Shown here in pieces: positions 53,954-63,541 of a DNA stretch of 64,000 bases. The notes beneath the pieces are model-generated. The model was not told where the DNA came from and did no database searches. It saw only the letters and a program-made list of their open reading frames with translations. Source of the stretch: Desulfovibrio fairfieldensis (GTDB lineage: Bacteria; Desulfobacterota; Desulfovibrionia; Desulfovibrionales; Desulfovibrionaceae); contig NZ_CP014229.1 of the NCBI RefSeq assembly GCF_001553605.1, forward strand, positions 3,004,501 through 3,068,500, given 5' to 3'. Numbering within the stretch: position 1 is the first letter of the stretch; every line of letters starts with the position of its first letter. A program made the translations under genes and the position numbers.

Positions 53954-55198
53954 ATGCCCGGAACGAAGAAAATTCCTCCCAAACAGCCCGCAGCGCGGCC
54001 CGGAGCCGCCCCGGCGATGCTGCCCGGCCTGGAGGCCGCCCCCCGACCCGTCCCGCCGCGCCACCTGCCGCCCGACGCGCATCTGCCGCAATTGCGGGAA
54101 GCCCTGCTGGCTTGGTTCGCCGCGCACCAGCGGCCCCTGCCCTGGCGCATCAACTACACCCCCTATGAGGTCTGGATTTCCGAGGTCATGCTCCAGCAGA
54201 CTCAGATGGAACGCGGGGTGAGCTATTTCACGCGCTGGATGGCCCGCTTTCCGGACGTGGCGGCGCTGGCCGCCGCCTCGGAAGAGGAAGTGCTGCGCCT
54301 CTGGGAGGGCTTGGGCTACTATTCGCGCGCCCGTCACGTGCTGGCCGCGGCCCGGCTGATCATGGAAAAGCACAAGGGCGTCTTCCCCTCGGGCCTGGAG
54401 GACATCCGCGCCCTGCCCGGCGTGGGGCCGTACACGGCCGGGGCCGTCGCCAGCATCGCCTTCGGCGAAAAGCTGCCCTGCGTGGACGCCAATGTGGAAC
54501 GGGTGGTGGCCCGCGTCTTTGATCTGGACGGTCCGGTCAAGCAGGAACCGGCGGCCTCGGCCGTGCGGGCCTGGGCGCTGCGCCTGGTGCCCGAAGGCAG
54601 GGCCCGCGAGCACAACCAGGCCATGATGGAACTGGGCGCGCTGGTCTGCGGCAAAAAGCCGCGCTGCGCGCTCTGCCCCCTGGCCGCCTTCTGCGTCAGC
54701 CTGCATCTGGGCATTGTGGACCAGCGCCCGGTACCCGGCAAACGGGCCGCGATCACGCCCATTGAGGTGGTCACCGGCGTGCTGCGCCACACGGGCCGGG
54801 TTTTCGTGCAAAAGCGCCTGGCCTCCGGGGTCTGGGGCAATCTCTGGGAATTCCCCGGCGGCCGGGTGGAGCCGGGCGAAAGCCCGGAACAGGCCGTTGC
54901 CCGCGAGTTCGGCGAGGAAACCGGCTTCGACGTGGCCGTGGACCGCAGCTACGGCATCATCCGCCACGGCTATACCACCTACAGGATCACCCTGCACTGC
55001 TTCGCCCTCAGCCTGGCGGCGACAACGGCGGCCGCAACAGCGGCGGAACCGCCCGCCCCGCCCATCCTCACGGCGGCCAGCGCCTGGCGCTGGGTCACGC
55101 CCGTTGAACTGGAAAATCTGGCCATGCCCGCCGCCCACCGCAAACTGGCGGATCAGATTTTTGGGCCGGGCGGACAATCGCGCCTGCCCGGCGCATAG
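53954..55198 (+). CDS. mutY: A/G-specific adenine glycosylase with NUDIX domain
   Basis: This protein has 414 aa from ATG 53954; an ATG at 53918 is in frame and neither has a clear ribosome site. Residues about 30-240 are the HhH-GPD glycosylase: SEVMLQQTQM (catalytic Glu), LPGVGPYTAGAVASIAFGE and VDANVERVVAR (catalytic Asp). The [4Fe-4S] loop is C-x6-C-x2-C-x5-C (CGKKPRCALCPLAAFC). The NUDIX box GGRVEPGESPEQAVAREFG is in the C-terminal domain, which recognises 8-oxoG. It removes adenine from A:8-oxoG pairs. Confidence 0.95.
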   Translation: MPGTKKIPPKQPAARPGAAPAMLPGLEAAPRPVPPRHLPPDAHLPQLREALLAWFAAHQRPLPWRINYTPYEVWISEVMLQQTQMERGVSYFTRWMARFPDVAALAAASEEEVLRLWEGLGYYSRARHVLAAARLIMEKHKGVFPSGLEDIRALPGVGPYTAGAVASIAFGEKLPCVDANVERVVARVFDLDGPVKQEPAASAVRAWALRLVPEGRAREHNQAMMELGALVCGKKPRCALCPLAAFCVSLHLGIVDQRPVPGKRAAITPIEVVTGVLRHTGRVFVQKRLASGVWGNLWEFPGGRVEPGESPEQAVAREFGEETGFDVAVDRSYGIIRHGYTTYRITLHCFALSLAATTAAATAAEPPAPPILTAASAWRWVTPVELENLAMPAAHRKLADQIFGPGGQSRLPGA

Positions 55199-55243
55199 CC
55201 GCCGGAATATCGGCCGCGCGCCCCTGCCGGTCAGCTAAACGCC

Positions 55244-55273
55244 AAGGCCGCGCCATATCCCGGCGCGGCCTTT
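55244..55273. terminator. Terminator between mutY and the MCP gene
   Basis: An 11-bp stem AAGGCCGCGCC/GGCGCGGCCTT has a 7-nt loop and ends in TTT. The two flanking genes are convergent. Confidence 0.75.
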
Positions 55274-55319
55274 GATTGCCCTGATTTTTGAAGACAGTCC
55301 CGCTGGAACGCGGCCCCGG

Positions 55320-56882
55320 CTATTCTTTGAGCCGGACCATGAGCGCTTCCAGGGTGCCGGTCAGCTCCACCAGCCGGTCCATTTCCTCGCGGGCCTCGGC
55401 CATGGATTTGGCCGTATCGGCGGCCATGCCGCTGACCTGGTCGATGGAGCGGTTGATCTCCTCGCTGGCCGCGGACTGCTGCTCGCTGGCCGTGGCAATG
55501 GCGCTGACCTGACCGGCCGTGTGCTCCACGGTGGTGACGATCTCCTCCAAAGCCTGGCCGGACTCACCCGCCAGATCCGTGGCCTGTTCGATCTGGGCCA
55601 CTGCCTTGTCCACGGAGGCCATGCTTTTGGACGTGCTGTCCTGAATGGCCTGGATGGCGTTGCCCACATCCTGGGTGGAAGCCATGGTTTTTTCGGCCAG
55701 ATTGCGCACCTCGTCGGCCACCACGGCAAAGCCGCGCCCGGCGTCCCCGGCCCTGGCCGCTTCAATGGCCGCGTTCAGGGCCAGCAGGTTGGTCTGGTCC
55801 GCGATATCCGAAATGACGTTCATGATCCGGTTGATGGAGCGGGCGTGCTCATCCAGCTGGCCCATGTCCTCTCTGAGGTCCAGGGAGAGTTGATGCACCT
55901 GTTTGATGCTGCGCACGGCCTTTTCCACGACCTGCGCACCGGCTTCGGCCTTTTCCCTGGTCAGGGCCGACGCGCCGGAAGCGGCCTCGGCGTTTTTCGC
56001 CACCTCGCGCACAGTGGCGTTCATTTCGTTCATGGAGGCCGCCGCTTCGGCAAGCCGCTGGGCGGACACGGCCGCGCCGCTGTCCGATTGCTGGATGCCC
56101 CGCGACAGGCCGCCGGAAATGCCGGAAATCCTGCCCACGGCTTCTTCCAGGGACCGCGCCACCAGGGCCATGCGCTCGTTCTTGTCCATGATGAGCTGCT
56201 CGGCCCGCTTCAGGGCCGTCATGTCCACATAGAGGCAGAGCCCGCCGATGCAGGCCTTGTCCTCGTCGTAGATGGGAAAAATATTGGCCAGCACGTCGAT
56301 TTTCCGCCCCTTGTGGCCGGTGATGACGATATCCAGATTACGGAAGTACTCGCCGTTGCGGATGCTTTTGCCCACCGCCGTCTCCCGCGCGGGATCATTG
56401 TAAAAGAGTTCCGCCAGGGTTTTGCCCAGGCAGGACTCCACGCTGTCGTCAATCTCCAGCATGTCCAGGCAGGCCTGATTGGTGCTGGTGGTACGCTCTT
56501 GCGCGTCCACCAGCAGATAGGGCATGGGCAGGCCCTGAAACACGCCGCGCGACAGGCCGCGCTCGAATTTCAACGCGCGCAGCGCGGCGTCCAGGCCCGC
56601 GTGGATTGCGGGCAGATCCTCGGCCCGGAAGACCTGGGCCGCGTCCAGGCGGCCCTCGGCCAGATCGCGCAGCCGTTGTCCCACAGCCTTCAGGGGCCGC
56701 AGAAAAATCAGCCGCGCGCTCAGGCCCAGGCAAAAGGCCGTAAACAGCGCGGCCAACACGGCCCCGGTCAGTGCCGCGGCGCCCAGACCCTCGGGACAAA
56801 AAGCCGTCCCGGCCCAGGCCAGAACCGCCGTCAGCGCGGCCGTCGCAATGCAACTTACTGAAAATTTTTGAAAAAGCGTCAT
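55320..56882 (-). CDS. Methyl-accepting chemotaxis protein with cytoplasmic PAS domain
   Basis: This protein has 520 aa from ATG 56882. Two adjacent membrane helices (residues about 10-55) leave almost no periplasmic part. A HAMP-like stretch ([16 protein letters not shown]) is followed by PAS ([19 protein letters not shown], with [18 protein letters not shown]) and the signalling hairpin ([28 protein letters not shown]). It therefore likely senses a cytoplasmic signal such as redox state. No C-terminal CheR-binding pentapeptide is seen. Confidence 0.93.
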   Translation of the reverse strand: MTLFQKFSVSCIATAALTAVLAWAGTAFCPEGLGAAALTGAVLAALFTAFCLGLSARLIFLRPLKAVGQRLRDLAEGRLDAAQVFRAEDLPAIHAGLDAALRALKFERGLSRGVFQGLPMPYLLVDAQERTTSTNQACLDMLEIDDSVESCLGKTLAELFYNDPARETAVGKSIRNGEYFRNLDIVITGHKGRKIDVLANIFPIYDEDKACIGGLCLYVDMTALKRAEQLIMDKNERMALVARSLEEAVGRISGISGGLSRGIQQSDSGAAVSAQRLAEAAASMNEMNATVREVAKNAEAASGASALTREKAEAGAQVVEKAVRSIKQVHQLSLDLREDMGQLDEHARSINRIMNVISDIADQTNLLALNAAIEAARAGDAGRGFAVVADEVRNLAEKTMASTQDVGNAIQAIQDSTSKSMASVDKAVAQIEQATDLAGESGQALEEIVTTVEHTAGQVSAIATASEQQSAASEEINRSIDQVSGMAADTAKSMAEAREEMDRLVELTGTLEALMVRLKE

Positions 56883-57023
56883 ACTTCCATCCCCTTGCAG
56901 TGAACGCCTCGGCAATATTTCTCGCTCGCACGAGTCTTAACGGCGAATACCGGATTTCTTTTAGTCTATCTTGTGTAATTCGCGACGCAATTTATTTTCC
57001 ACGGTTATTTCCGGACCTCCTGC

Positions 57024-57052
57024 TTGACAAGCATTGCGGCATGCGCTAATTG
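57024..57052 (+). promoter_or_regulatory. Candidate promoter of the rimP-nusA-infB operon
   Basis: TTGACA (57024-57029), a 17-bp spacer and TAATTG (57047-57052). The -10 is imperfect. Confidence 0.45.
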
Positions 57053-57122
57053 AGTCCAATTCAAGACGGTTTACGCTTCGGCGCATATCGTCACATCCTG
57101 ATGCAGGACGTATGTTCACAAC

Positions 57123-57153
57123 GGGGTGGCCTGAATAGGCCCCCTTTTTTTTG
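57123..57153 (+). terminator. Leader terminator upstream of rimP (possible attenuator)
   Basis: GGGGTGGCC and GGCCCCC form a short GC stem around TGAATA, followed by eight or more T residues. It lies between the likely promoter and rimP, as a transcriptional attenuator would. Confidence 0.6.
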
Positions 57154-57216
57154 TCCCCGCGGCAAAAGCAGGTCCCTTTCCGGGCTTCATCTTTAGCCGC
57201 CCTCAGTAAGGAAAAC

Positions 57217-57915
57217 ATGAGCGAAAACGCCCTCAAGGAAACCGTCATTCGTCTGGCCGAACCCGTGGTCCGCTCCCTGGGGCTGGTCATCTGGGGCGTG
57301 GAAGTTGTCCAGGCCGGGCGCATGGCGGTGCGGCTCTTTGTGGACGTTCCTTCCGGCGCGCCGGAAAGCCCTCAGGCCGCCGACGGGGAGAAAAATGAAG
57401 CCCCCTCTTCAGCCAGCATAGGCCAGTGCGAGGAAATCTCCCGCCATCTGGGCCTGGCCCTGGAAGTGGAGGACGCCGTGCCCTCGGCCTATGTGCTGGA
57501 AGTATCCACCCCCGGGCTCACGCGCCTTTTTTTCAGCCTTGACCAGATGCGCCCCTATCTGGGCGACATGGTGGAAGCCCGGCTGCACGCCCCCGTGGCC
57601 CCGGAAGCCGCCGCGGGACCTGCGGATTGCGGAGGCGGGGCCCCCCGCCGCCTCTGGCGCGGCAGGCTCGCCGCCGTTGAGGCGGACGCCTTTGTGCTGG
57701 AACCCGCCGCGCTTTCCCCCGAAGGGGAGGTCAGCCCCGAGGGCCTGCCGCCCGTGCGCCTGCCCTGGGCGGCTGTGCGCCGGGCCAGCCGCATGTATAT
57801 TTTCCGCCAGCCGGTGAAGCCCGGCAAGGGGTCAGGCAAGGGCTCCCGCAAAACTCCCGGCAAGAGCGCCGGTCCCGTCCCCGCCCACGGCGAGGCATCA
57901 CCTGAAGCGAAGTAG
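57217..57915 (+). CDS. rimP: Ribosome maturation factor RimP
   Basis: This protein has 232 aa, longer than the usual ~150-170. ATG 57217 has AAGGA upstream. The N-terminal domain is ETVIRLAEPVVRSLGLVIWGVEVVQAG and CEEISRHLGLALEVED, then AYVLEVSTPGLTRLF. A Pro/Ala/Gly insertion lies at about 130-150 and a basic Lys/Gly/Ser-rich tail at about 205-232. It is needed for 30S assembly and sits in the common rimP-nusA-infB order. Confidence 0.93.
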   Translation: MSENALKETVIRLAEPVVRSLGLVIWGVEVVQAGRMAVRLFVDVPSGAPESPQAADGEKNEAPSSASIGQCEEISRHLGLALEVEDAVPSAYVLEVSTPGLTRLFFSLDQMRPYLGDMVEARLHAPVAPEAAAGPADCGGGAPRRLWRGRLAAVEADAFVLEPAALSPEGEVSPEGLPPVRLPWAAVRRASRMYIFRQPVKPGKGSGKGSRKTPGKSAGPVPAHGEASPEAK

Positions 57916-57953
57916 CGATTTCACGCCGCCACGCGCGGCAGCCGGAGGCAGAC

Positions 57954-59348
57954 ATGAATCTTGAACTCAAAAAGGCCATTGATCAGATCAGCAAAGACAA
58001 GGGCCTTGACCGCGACATGCTCATCGACACGCTGGAAGACGCCGTGCGCACCTCGGTGCTGCGCCGCTTCAGCGAGGATATGGACGTGGAAGTGACCTAC
58101 AATGACGACACCGGCGACATTGAGGTATACCAGTTCAAAATCGTGGTGGAAGACGACGACGTGGCCAACGAGGACACTCAGATTGCCTTGGCCGACGCCC
58201 GCGAGCATGATCCCTCCGTACAGTTGGACGACGAAATGGGCTTCCGGGTCAAGGTGGAGGACCTGGGACGCATCGCGGCCCAGTCCGCCAAGCAGGTCAT
58301 CATCCAGCGCATGCGCGACGCCGAGCAGGAAATCATTTACGAGGAATACAAGGACCGCGTGGGCGAAATCGTCTCCGGCATCATCCAGCGCCGCGACAAG
58401 GGCGGCTGGGTGGTCAACCTGGGCCGCACCGAGGCCATTCTGCCCCGTGAGGAGCAGATCCCGCGCGAACATTACAAGCGCGGCGACCGCGTGCAGGCCC
58501 TGATCATCGAAGTGCGCAAGGAGGGACGCGGCCCGCAGGTGGTCATCTCCCGCGCGCACCGCGACTACATGGCCGCCCTGTTCCGCCGCGAAGTGCCGGA
58601 AGTGGACGACGGCGTTGTGCAGATCATGGGCGTGGCCCGCGATCCCGGTTCCCGCGCCAAGGTGGCCGTGCTCTCGCGCGAACGGGACGTGGACCCGGTG
58701 GGCGCCTGCGTGGGCGTGCGCGGCTCGCGCATCCAGAACATCGTGCAGGAGCTGCGCGGCGAACGCATCGACATCGTGGTCTGGAGCCCGGAGATCGCCA
58801 CCTACGCCCGCAACGCCCTGGCCCCGGCCCTGGTTTCGCGCATCGTGGTGGACGAGGAGGAAAACCTCCTGGAAGTCATCGTGCCCGACGACCAGCTCAC
58901 CAACGCCATCGGCCGCAAGGGCCAGAACGTCAAGCTGGCCGCGCGCCTTCTGGGCTGGAAGGTCGATATCTTTACCGAAACCCGCTACAACGAGGCCAAT
59001 GCCATCGGCCACGGCCTGGAGCAGGTCGCCAGCGTGGCGGAAGTATCCATTGAAGCTCTGCTGGAAGCGGGCTATTCCTCGCTGGACGCGCTGCGTGAAG
59101 CCAGCGACGAGGAACTGGCCGACAAGCTGACCATCAGCGCTTCGCGCATTTCCGACCTGCGCTCGGCCATCAACTTCCTGGCGCCGGTAGTGGAGAGCAC
59201 GCCCGAGTCCTCGGCCGTGGAGCTGGGCAGGGCCGCCGGGACAGAGGAAGCGGAAGACGGGGACGCCCGGCCCGAAGAAGACGGGGCGGAGCCTGATGCG
59301 GCACCCGAAACAGCGGAAGACGCCGGAAGCGGCGATGCGGAAAAATAA
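57954..59348 (+). CDS. nusA: Transcription termination/antitermination factor NusA
   Basis: This protein has 464 aa. The N-terminal RNA polymerase-binding domain (MNLELKKAIDQISKDKGLD) is followed by S1 (GWVVNLGRTEAILPREEQIP), KH1-KH2 (VGACVGVRGSRIQNIVQEL, AIGRKGQNVKLAARLLGW) and one helix-hairpin region. The C-terminus is a Glu/Asp/Ala-rich tail. It ends inside the ylxR start. Confidence 0.97.
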   Translation: MNLELKKAIDQISKDKGLDRDMLIDTLEDAVRTSVLRRFSEDMDVEVTYNDDTGDIEVYQFKIVVEDDDVANEDTQIALADAREHDPSVQLDDEMGFRVKVEDLGRIAAQSAKQVIIQRMRDAEQEIIYEEYKDRVGEIVSGIIQRRDKGGWVVNLGRTEAILPREEQIPREHYKRGDRVQALIIEVRKEGRGPQVVISRAHRDYMAALFRREVPEVDDGVVQIMGVARDPGSRAKVAVLSRERDVDPVGACVGVRGSRIQNIVQELRGERIDIVVWSPEIATYARNALAPALVSRIVVDEEENLLEVIVPDDQLTNAIGRKGQNVKLAARLLGWKVDIFTETRYNEANAIGHGLEQVASVAEVSIEALLEAGYSSLDALREASDEELADKLTISASRISDLRSAINFLAPVVESTPESSAVELGRAAGTEEAEDGDARPEEDGAEPDAAPETAEDAGSGDAEK

Positions 59349-59769
59349 GGCCGCCGCAACGGCGCGGGAATCCGGCCCGGAAGCGCCGGAACAACGAAAA
59401 AGGCCGGAAGGTCCGGTGCGGATGTGCGTTATCTGCCGCCGCCGTTTTTCCAAGGCCGACGTGAACCGCCATGTGCTGACCCCGCAGGGGAATTTGAGTA
59501 TTGACGTAGAAAAAACCAGACCGGGCAGGGGCTGGTATGTGTGTTCCGATCCTGTCTGCGAGCGAAAATTCGCGAAATACAGGCCCGGCACACGGCGCGC
59601 GGCAGCCGTGGCACGAGGAACGAGTGTTACGGATGCCGACAGCAGCGATGCGGCAGCCGATAAGCGAAAAAAGAACGTTGCTTTAGCTGTTGCGGCGCAA
59701 CCGCTTACAGATAAGGACAGCAGCGCTACGGTTGGCGACAGCTTTGATAAGGGGGGTAACCATGCCTGA
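59335..59769 (+). CDS. ylxR: YlxR (DUF448) RNA-binding protein with a repeat-derived C-terminal tail
   Basis: This protein has 144 aa from ATG 59335, inside the nusA end. The core [20 protein letters not shown], then [19 protein letters not shown], is the DUF448 fold. The last ~45 residues are not in the family: they contain [12 protein letters not shown] and [12 protein letters not shown], encoded by DNA that matches intergenic modules at 29971 and 30253. The gene overlaps infB by 8 nt. Confidence 0.88.
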   Translation: MRKNKAAATARESGPEAPEQRKRPEGPVRMCVICRRRFSKADVNRHVLTPQGNLSIDVEKTRPGRGWYVCSDPVCERKFAKYRPGTRRAAAVARGTSVTDADSSDAAADKRKKNVALAVAAQPLTDKDSSATVGDSFDKGGNHA

Positions 59770-62700
59770 AGAAAAAATTAAGATAAAGGATCTCGCCGGA
59801 GAGCTCGACGTGCAGTCCAAGGACATGCTGCGCGCTCTGCGTGATCTTGGCCTTCCGGCCAAGACCACGGCTGGCTCCGTGTCCGTGGAGGACGCGGCGC
59901 GCCTGCGCGACCATTTCGCCGGCCGGAAGCAGGGCGGCGTGGAGCGCACGGAGGTCCAGCCCAATGTCATCGTGCGCCGCCGCCGCAAGGACGCCGCGCC
60001 CGCCGAACCCGCGCGCCCGGCCGTTGCGCCGTCCGCTGCCGCGCCGGGAGAAAAGGCCTCCGAGGCCGAAGTCGCTCCCGCGGCCAAAGCTGAAACGGAA
60101 AGCGCGCCTGTCGCTGCCGTAAGCACGGCCACGGCTGAAAAAGCCGCAGCCGAGGCCCCGGTGGCCGACGCCCGCGCTGATGCGCCGGAAGGCGCCACGG
60201 CCCAGGCCGCCGCTCCGGAAGTTGCGGAAACGCCCGCTGCCGCGCCCAAGGCACAGAAGACCGCCCGTGTGGTGGCCGCCGCGCGCGTCATCAGCCGCCC
60301 TGGCGACGAACCCGCGCGCCCGGTCGCGCCCGAAGCTCCTGTTGCGCCCGTTGAGGAGGAAAAGGCAGCCGCTCCCGAGGCTCCGGCCAGCGAACCCCCC
60401 GCCGAAGCCCCGGAAAAAAGCGCCAAAACCTCCCGCCTGGCCCGGCCCGACGCCTCGGCTGTGCCCGAGGGCTCTTCCGCGCCCAGCCTGCTCCCGCGTG
60501 CGGCAGAATCCCGTTCCGAGGGCGGGCAGACGGACGATGCCGCGCCCGCGTCGGACGATGCCGGTGAAGCCGCGCCGCGTCGCGCATCCCGGCCTGAACC
60601 CGCCGCGCCCCAGGTGCGGATCATTTCACGTCCCGCGCCCGGTTCGCAGGACAGCCGCCCCGCCCCACGTTCCGCGCCCGGCTTCCGCCCCGGCGGTCCC
60701 GGACGGCCCGGCGACGGCCCGCGTTCACCCCGTCCCGGCGGCCCGGGCAGACCCGGCGGCCCCGCGGGCGCTGGCAGACCCGGAGGCACGGGCGCCCCGC
60801 GTCCCGGTGGTCCCGGACGGCCCGGCGGTTTCGGCCAGCCCGCGCCCGCCCAGCCCACTGACGGACGTGACGGTCAGAGCAAGAAAAAACGGCTCAAGGG
60901 CCGCCGTACCGTGGACTTCCAGCAGGGAGATTTCGCCCGCCGCCAGAGCGACGATGATTCGCCGCGCCTGAACCGGGGCAAGGGACGCCGCAAGGGCGGC
61001 AAGCCCGTGAATCTGCCCCAGGCCACCCAGCCCCTGAAGGCGGCCAAGCGCAAGATCCGCGTCACGGAAGCCATCCGCGTGGCGGACATGGCCCATCAGA
61101 TGGGCCTCAAGGCCAATGAAATCATCAAGGTGCTCTTCGGCCTGGGCGTGATGGCGACCATCAACCAGTCCCTGGACATCGACACCGCCACCCTGGTGGC
61201 CGCCGAGTTCGGCTACGAAGTGGAAAAGGCGGGCTTCTCCGAGGATGACTATCTCCTGCCCAAGGAGGCCGACGCGCCTGAAACCCTGAAGCAGCGCCCG
61301 CCGGTGGTGACCATCATGGGTCACGTGGACCACGGCAAGACCTCGTTGCTGGACGCCATCCGCAAATCCAACGTGACCCGCGGCGAAGCGGGCGGCATCA
61401 CCCAGCACATCGGCGCCTACCACGTGAAGACCAAGCGCGGCGAAATTGTCTTTCTGGACACGCCGGGCCACGAGGCCTTCACGGCCATGCGGGCGCGCGG
61501 CGCGCAGGTCACGGACCTGGTCATCCTGGTAGTGGCCGCCGATGACGGCGTCATGGAGCAGACCCGCGAGGCCATCAACCACTCGCGCGCGGCCAACGTG
61601 CCCATCATGGTGGCCGTGAACAAAATGGACAAGCCCGGCGCCGACCCGGACCGCGTGCTGCGCGAGCTGGCCGAGCTGGGTCTCCAGCCTGAGGATTGGG
61701 GCGGCGACACCATTGTGGCCAAGGTTTCGGCCAAGACCCGCCTGGGCCTGGACGATCTGCTGGAAATGGTGGCCCTGCAATCGGAAATCATGGAGCTCAA
61801 GGCCAACCCGGACAAACCCGCGCGCGGCCATATTGTGGAAGCCAAGCTGGACAAGGGCCGCGGCCCCATCGCCACGGTGCTGATTCAGGAAGGCACGCTC
61901 AAGCAGGGCGACAACTTCGTCTGCGGGCCCTTCTCGGGCCGCGTGCGCGCCCTGACCAACGACCAGGGCAAGAAGGTCAAGGAAGCCGGACCCTCCCTGC
62001 CCGTGGAAGTGCAGGGCTTTGAGGGTGTGCCCGTGGCGGGCGAGGAATTCTTTGTGGTGGCCGACGAAAAGCTGGCCCGCCGCATCGCCGATTCCCGCGC
62101 GGCCAAGCAGCGCGAACGCGATCTGGCCTCCGAATCCCGAGTCACGCTGGAAACGTTCCTCTCCCAGCGGGCTTCGGATCAGGAAACCCTGACCCTCAAT
62201 CTGGTGGTCAAAGCCGACGTGCAGGGCAGCCTGGAAGCCATTACCGAGGCTCTGAACAAGCAGAGCACGGACAAGGTGCGCCTCAACGTGGTGCATGGCG
62301 GCACCGGCGCGATCACGGAATCCGACATTCTGCTGGCGTCGGCCTCCAAGGCCATCATCATCGGCTTCAACGTGCGTCCCACGTCCAAGATCAAGGACGT
62401 GGCCGAGCACGAGAACGTGGACATCCGCTTCTACGATATCATCTACAAGCTGGTGGATGACATCAAGAGCGCCATGGCCGGCCTGCTGGCCCCGGTGCAG
62501 CGCGAGGTCTACCTGGGTCAGGCCGAGGTGCGCGAGACCTTCAGCGTGCCCAAGATCGGCGTCATTGCCGGTTCCTATGTGGCGGACGGCAAGATCGCCC
62601 GCAATGCCGGGGTGCGCCTGCTGCGCGACGGCGTGGTGGTCTATACCGGCAAGATCTCGTCCCTCAAGCGTTTCAAGGATGACGCCAAGGAAGTGGTCAA

Positions 62701-62800
62701 GGGCAATGAATGCGGCGTGGGCCTGGAGAACTTCAACGACGTCAAGATCGGCGACATTATTGAAGCCTTCGAGACTGTGGAGGAAGCGGCGACGCTGTAG
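59762..62800 (+). CDS. infB: Translation initiation factor IF-2
   Basis: This protein has 1012 aa from ATG 59762 (AAGGGGGG upstream). Residues 1-55 are IF2_N ([18 protein letters not shown]). Residues about 60-400 are Ala/Pro/Glu then Pro/Gly/Arg-rich and disordered. A second IF2_N region is at about 430-500. The GTPase domain starts at about 518: GHVDHGKTS (G1), DTPGHEAF (G3) and NKMD (G4). Domains II-IV follow. It places initiator tRNA on the ribosome. Confidence 0.97.
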   Translation: MPEEKIKIKDLAGELDVQSKDMLRALRDLGLPAKTTAGSVSVEDAARLRDHFAGRKQGGVERTEVQPNVIVRRRRKDAAPAEPARPAVAPSAAAPGEKASEAEVAPAAKAETESAPVAAVSTATAEKAAAEAPVADARADAPEGATAQAAAPEVAETPAAAPKAQKTARVVAAARVISRPGDEPARPVAPEAPVAPVEEEKAAAPEAPASEPPAEAPEKSAKTSRLARPDASAVPEGSSAPSLLPRAAESRSEGGQTDDAAPASDDAGEAAPRRASRPEPAAPQVRIISRPAPGSQDSRPAPRSAPGFRPGGPGRPGDGPRSPRPGGPGRPGGPAGAGRPGGTGAPRPGGPGRPGGFGQPAPAQPTDGRDGQSKKKRLKGRRTVDFQQGDFARRQSDDDSPRLNRGKGRRKGGKPVNLPQATQPLKAAKRKIRVTEAIRVADMAHQMGLKANEIIKVLFGLGVMATINQSLDIDTATLVAAEFGYEVEKAGFSEDDYLLPKEADAPETLKQRPPVVTIMGHVDHGKTSLLDAIRKSNVTRGEAGGITQHIGAYHVKTKRGEIVFLDTPGHEAFTAMRARGAQVTDLVILVVAADDGVMEQTREAINHSRAANVPIMVAVNKMDKPGADPDRVLRELAELGLQPEDWGGDTIVAKVSAKTRLGLDDLLEMVALQSEIMELKANPDKPARGHIVEAKLDKGRGPIATVLIQEGTLKQGDNFVCGPFSGRVRALTNDQGKKVKEAGPSLPVEVQGFEGVPVAGEEFFVVADEKLARRIADSRAAKQRERDLASESRVTLETFLSQRASDQETLTLNLVVKADVQGSLEAITEALNKQSTDKVRLNVVHGGTGAITESDILLASASKAIIIGFNVRPTSKIKDVAEHENVDIRFYDIIYKLVDDIKSAMAGLLAPVQREVYLGQAEVRETFSVPKIGVIAGSYVADGKIARNAGVRLLRDGVVVYTGKISSLKRFKDDAKEVVKGNECGVGLENFNDVKIGDIIEAFETVEEAATL

Positions 62801-62857
62801 AGGCTGGAAGCCGGGTTACGGCCTGGTTGGATTGCCGGGTTATACGGCGAAAAACGG

Positions 62858-62957
62858 TTTTTCTTCCGCTGGCTGTGTCAGCGGCGCGGTTGGGACGCTC
62901 ACGTACCTGAGTACGTTGCGCGTCCCAACCGCGCCGCTTCCTTGCCTGCAAAAGAAA
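62858..62957. repeat. Hairpin repeat family 1, copy after infB
   Basis: An 18-bp perfect inner stem (GCGGCGCGGTTGGGACGC at 62881-62898 and its complement at 62920-62937) encloses ACGTACCTGAGTACGT. The constant blocks TGTGTCAG and CTTCCTTGC flank it, i.e. the complements of CTGACAC and GCAAGGAAG. It is in the opposite orientation to 19303. It may act as the infB terminator. Confidence 0.82.
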
Positions 62958-63128
62958 CTCTTATTTTTACCGCATTCTCCGGCACGGGCCATCCGCCTCC
63001 GCTCCGCTTCGGCGGAGCAAGGGTGCTTCGCTCAACGCTGAAAAAAGTTGCCGGTACCATCACCGCACGCGATACCTGCTCTACTATTCTCCCTCCCGGC
63101 ATCATTGGTCGTCAGCTTCCTTAAAAAA

Positions 63129-63185
63129 TTTTTTATGTTGCCAAGGAAACAATATAGTTTTGCTGACACAGGCAGCATGAAAAAG
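63129..63185. repeat. Hairpin repeat family 1, short copy before ylxP
   Basis: The arms TTTTTTATGTTGCC and GGCAGCATGAAAAAGG enclose AAGGAAAC and CTGACAC, in the same compact form as 13581-13676. The remaining gap 62801-63244 has no gene that I can support. Confidence 0.75.
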
Positions 63186-63244
63186 GCTGCTTTTCGTCAA
63201 ATAACCAGGGCGTATTAACGGCCCCAAGCCAAGGCACAGCTTTT

Positions 63245-63541
63245 ATGCCCATGTTCATGGCGGTTCTGACCGTCGAATTCAGCCTGGACGGCAACGACAA
63301 CCTCAAGGCCAAGCGCCGCGTCGCCAACAGCCTGAAACAAAAAACCCGCAACAAATTCAACGTGGCCATCGCCGAAGCAGGCACCGAGGACTGCCTCACC
63401 CGCCTGCGTCTGGCCGTGGTTTCCATTTCCAACAGCGAAACCCACCTCCGTAGCCGCATGGACAAATGCGCCCTGATGATGGAAGCGGTCTGCTCCGAGG
63501 AAATGGTGGGCAGCCAGGTGGAGATTTATGCCGCAGACTGA
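63245..63541 (+). CDS. ylxP: YlxP-like DUF503 protein
   Basis: This protein has 98 aa. DUF503 features are VLTVEFSLDGNDNLKAKRRVANSLKQKTRNKFNVAIAE (basic strand-helix start) and LAVVSISNSE. The family is commonly found next to infB and rbfA; the function is unclear. It overlaps the nrnA start by 14 nt. Confidence 0.9.
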   Translation: MPMFMAVLTVEFSLDGNDNLKAKRRVANSLKQKTRNKFNVAIAEAGTEDCLTRLRLAVVSISNSETHLRSRMDKCALMMEAVCSEEMVGSQVEIYAAD

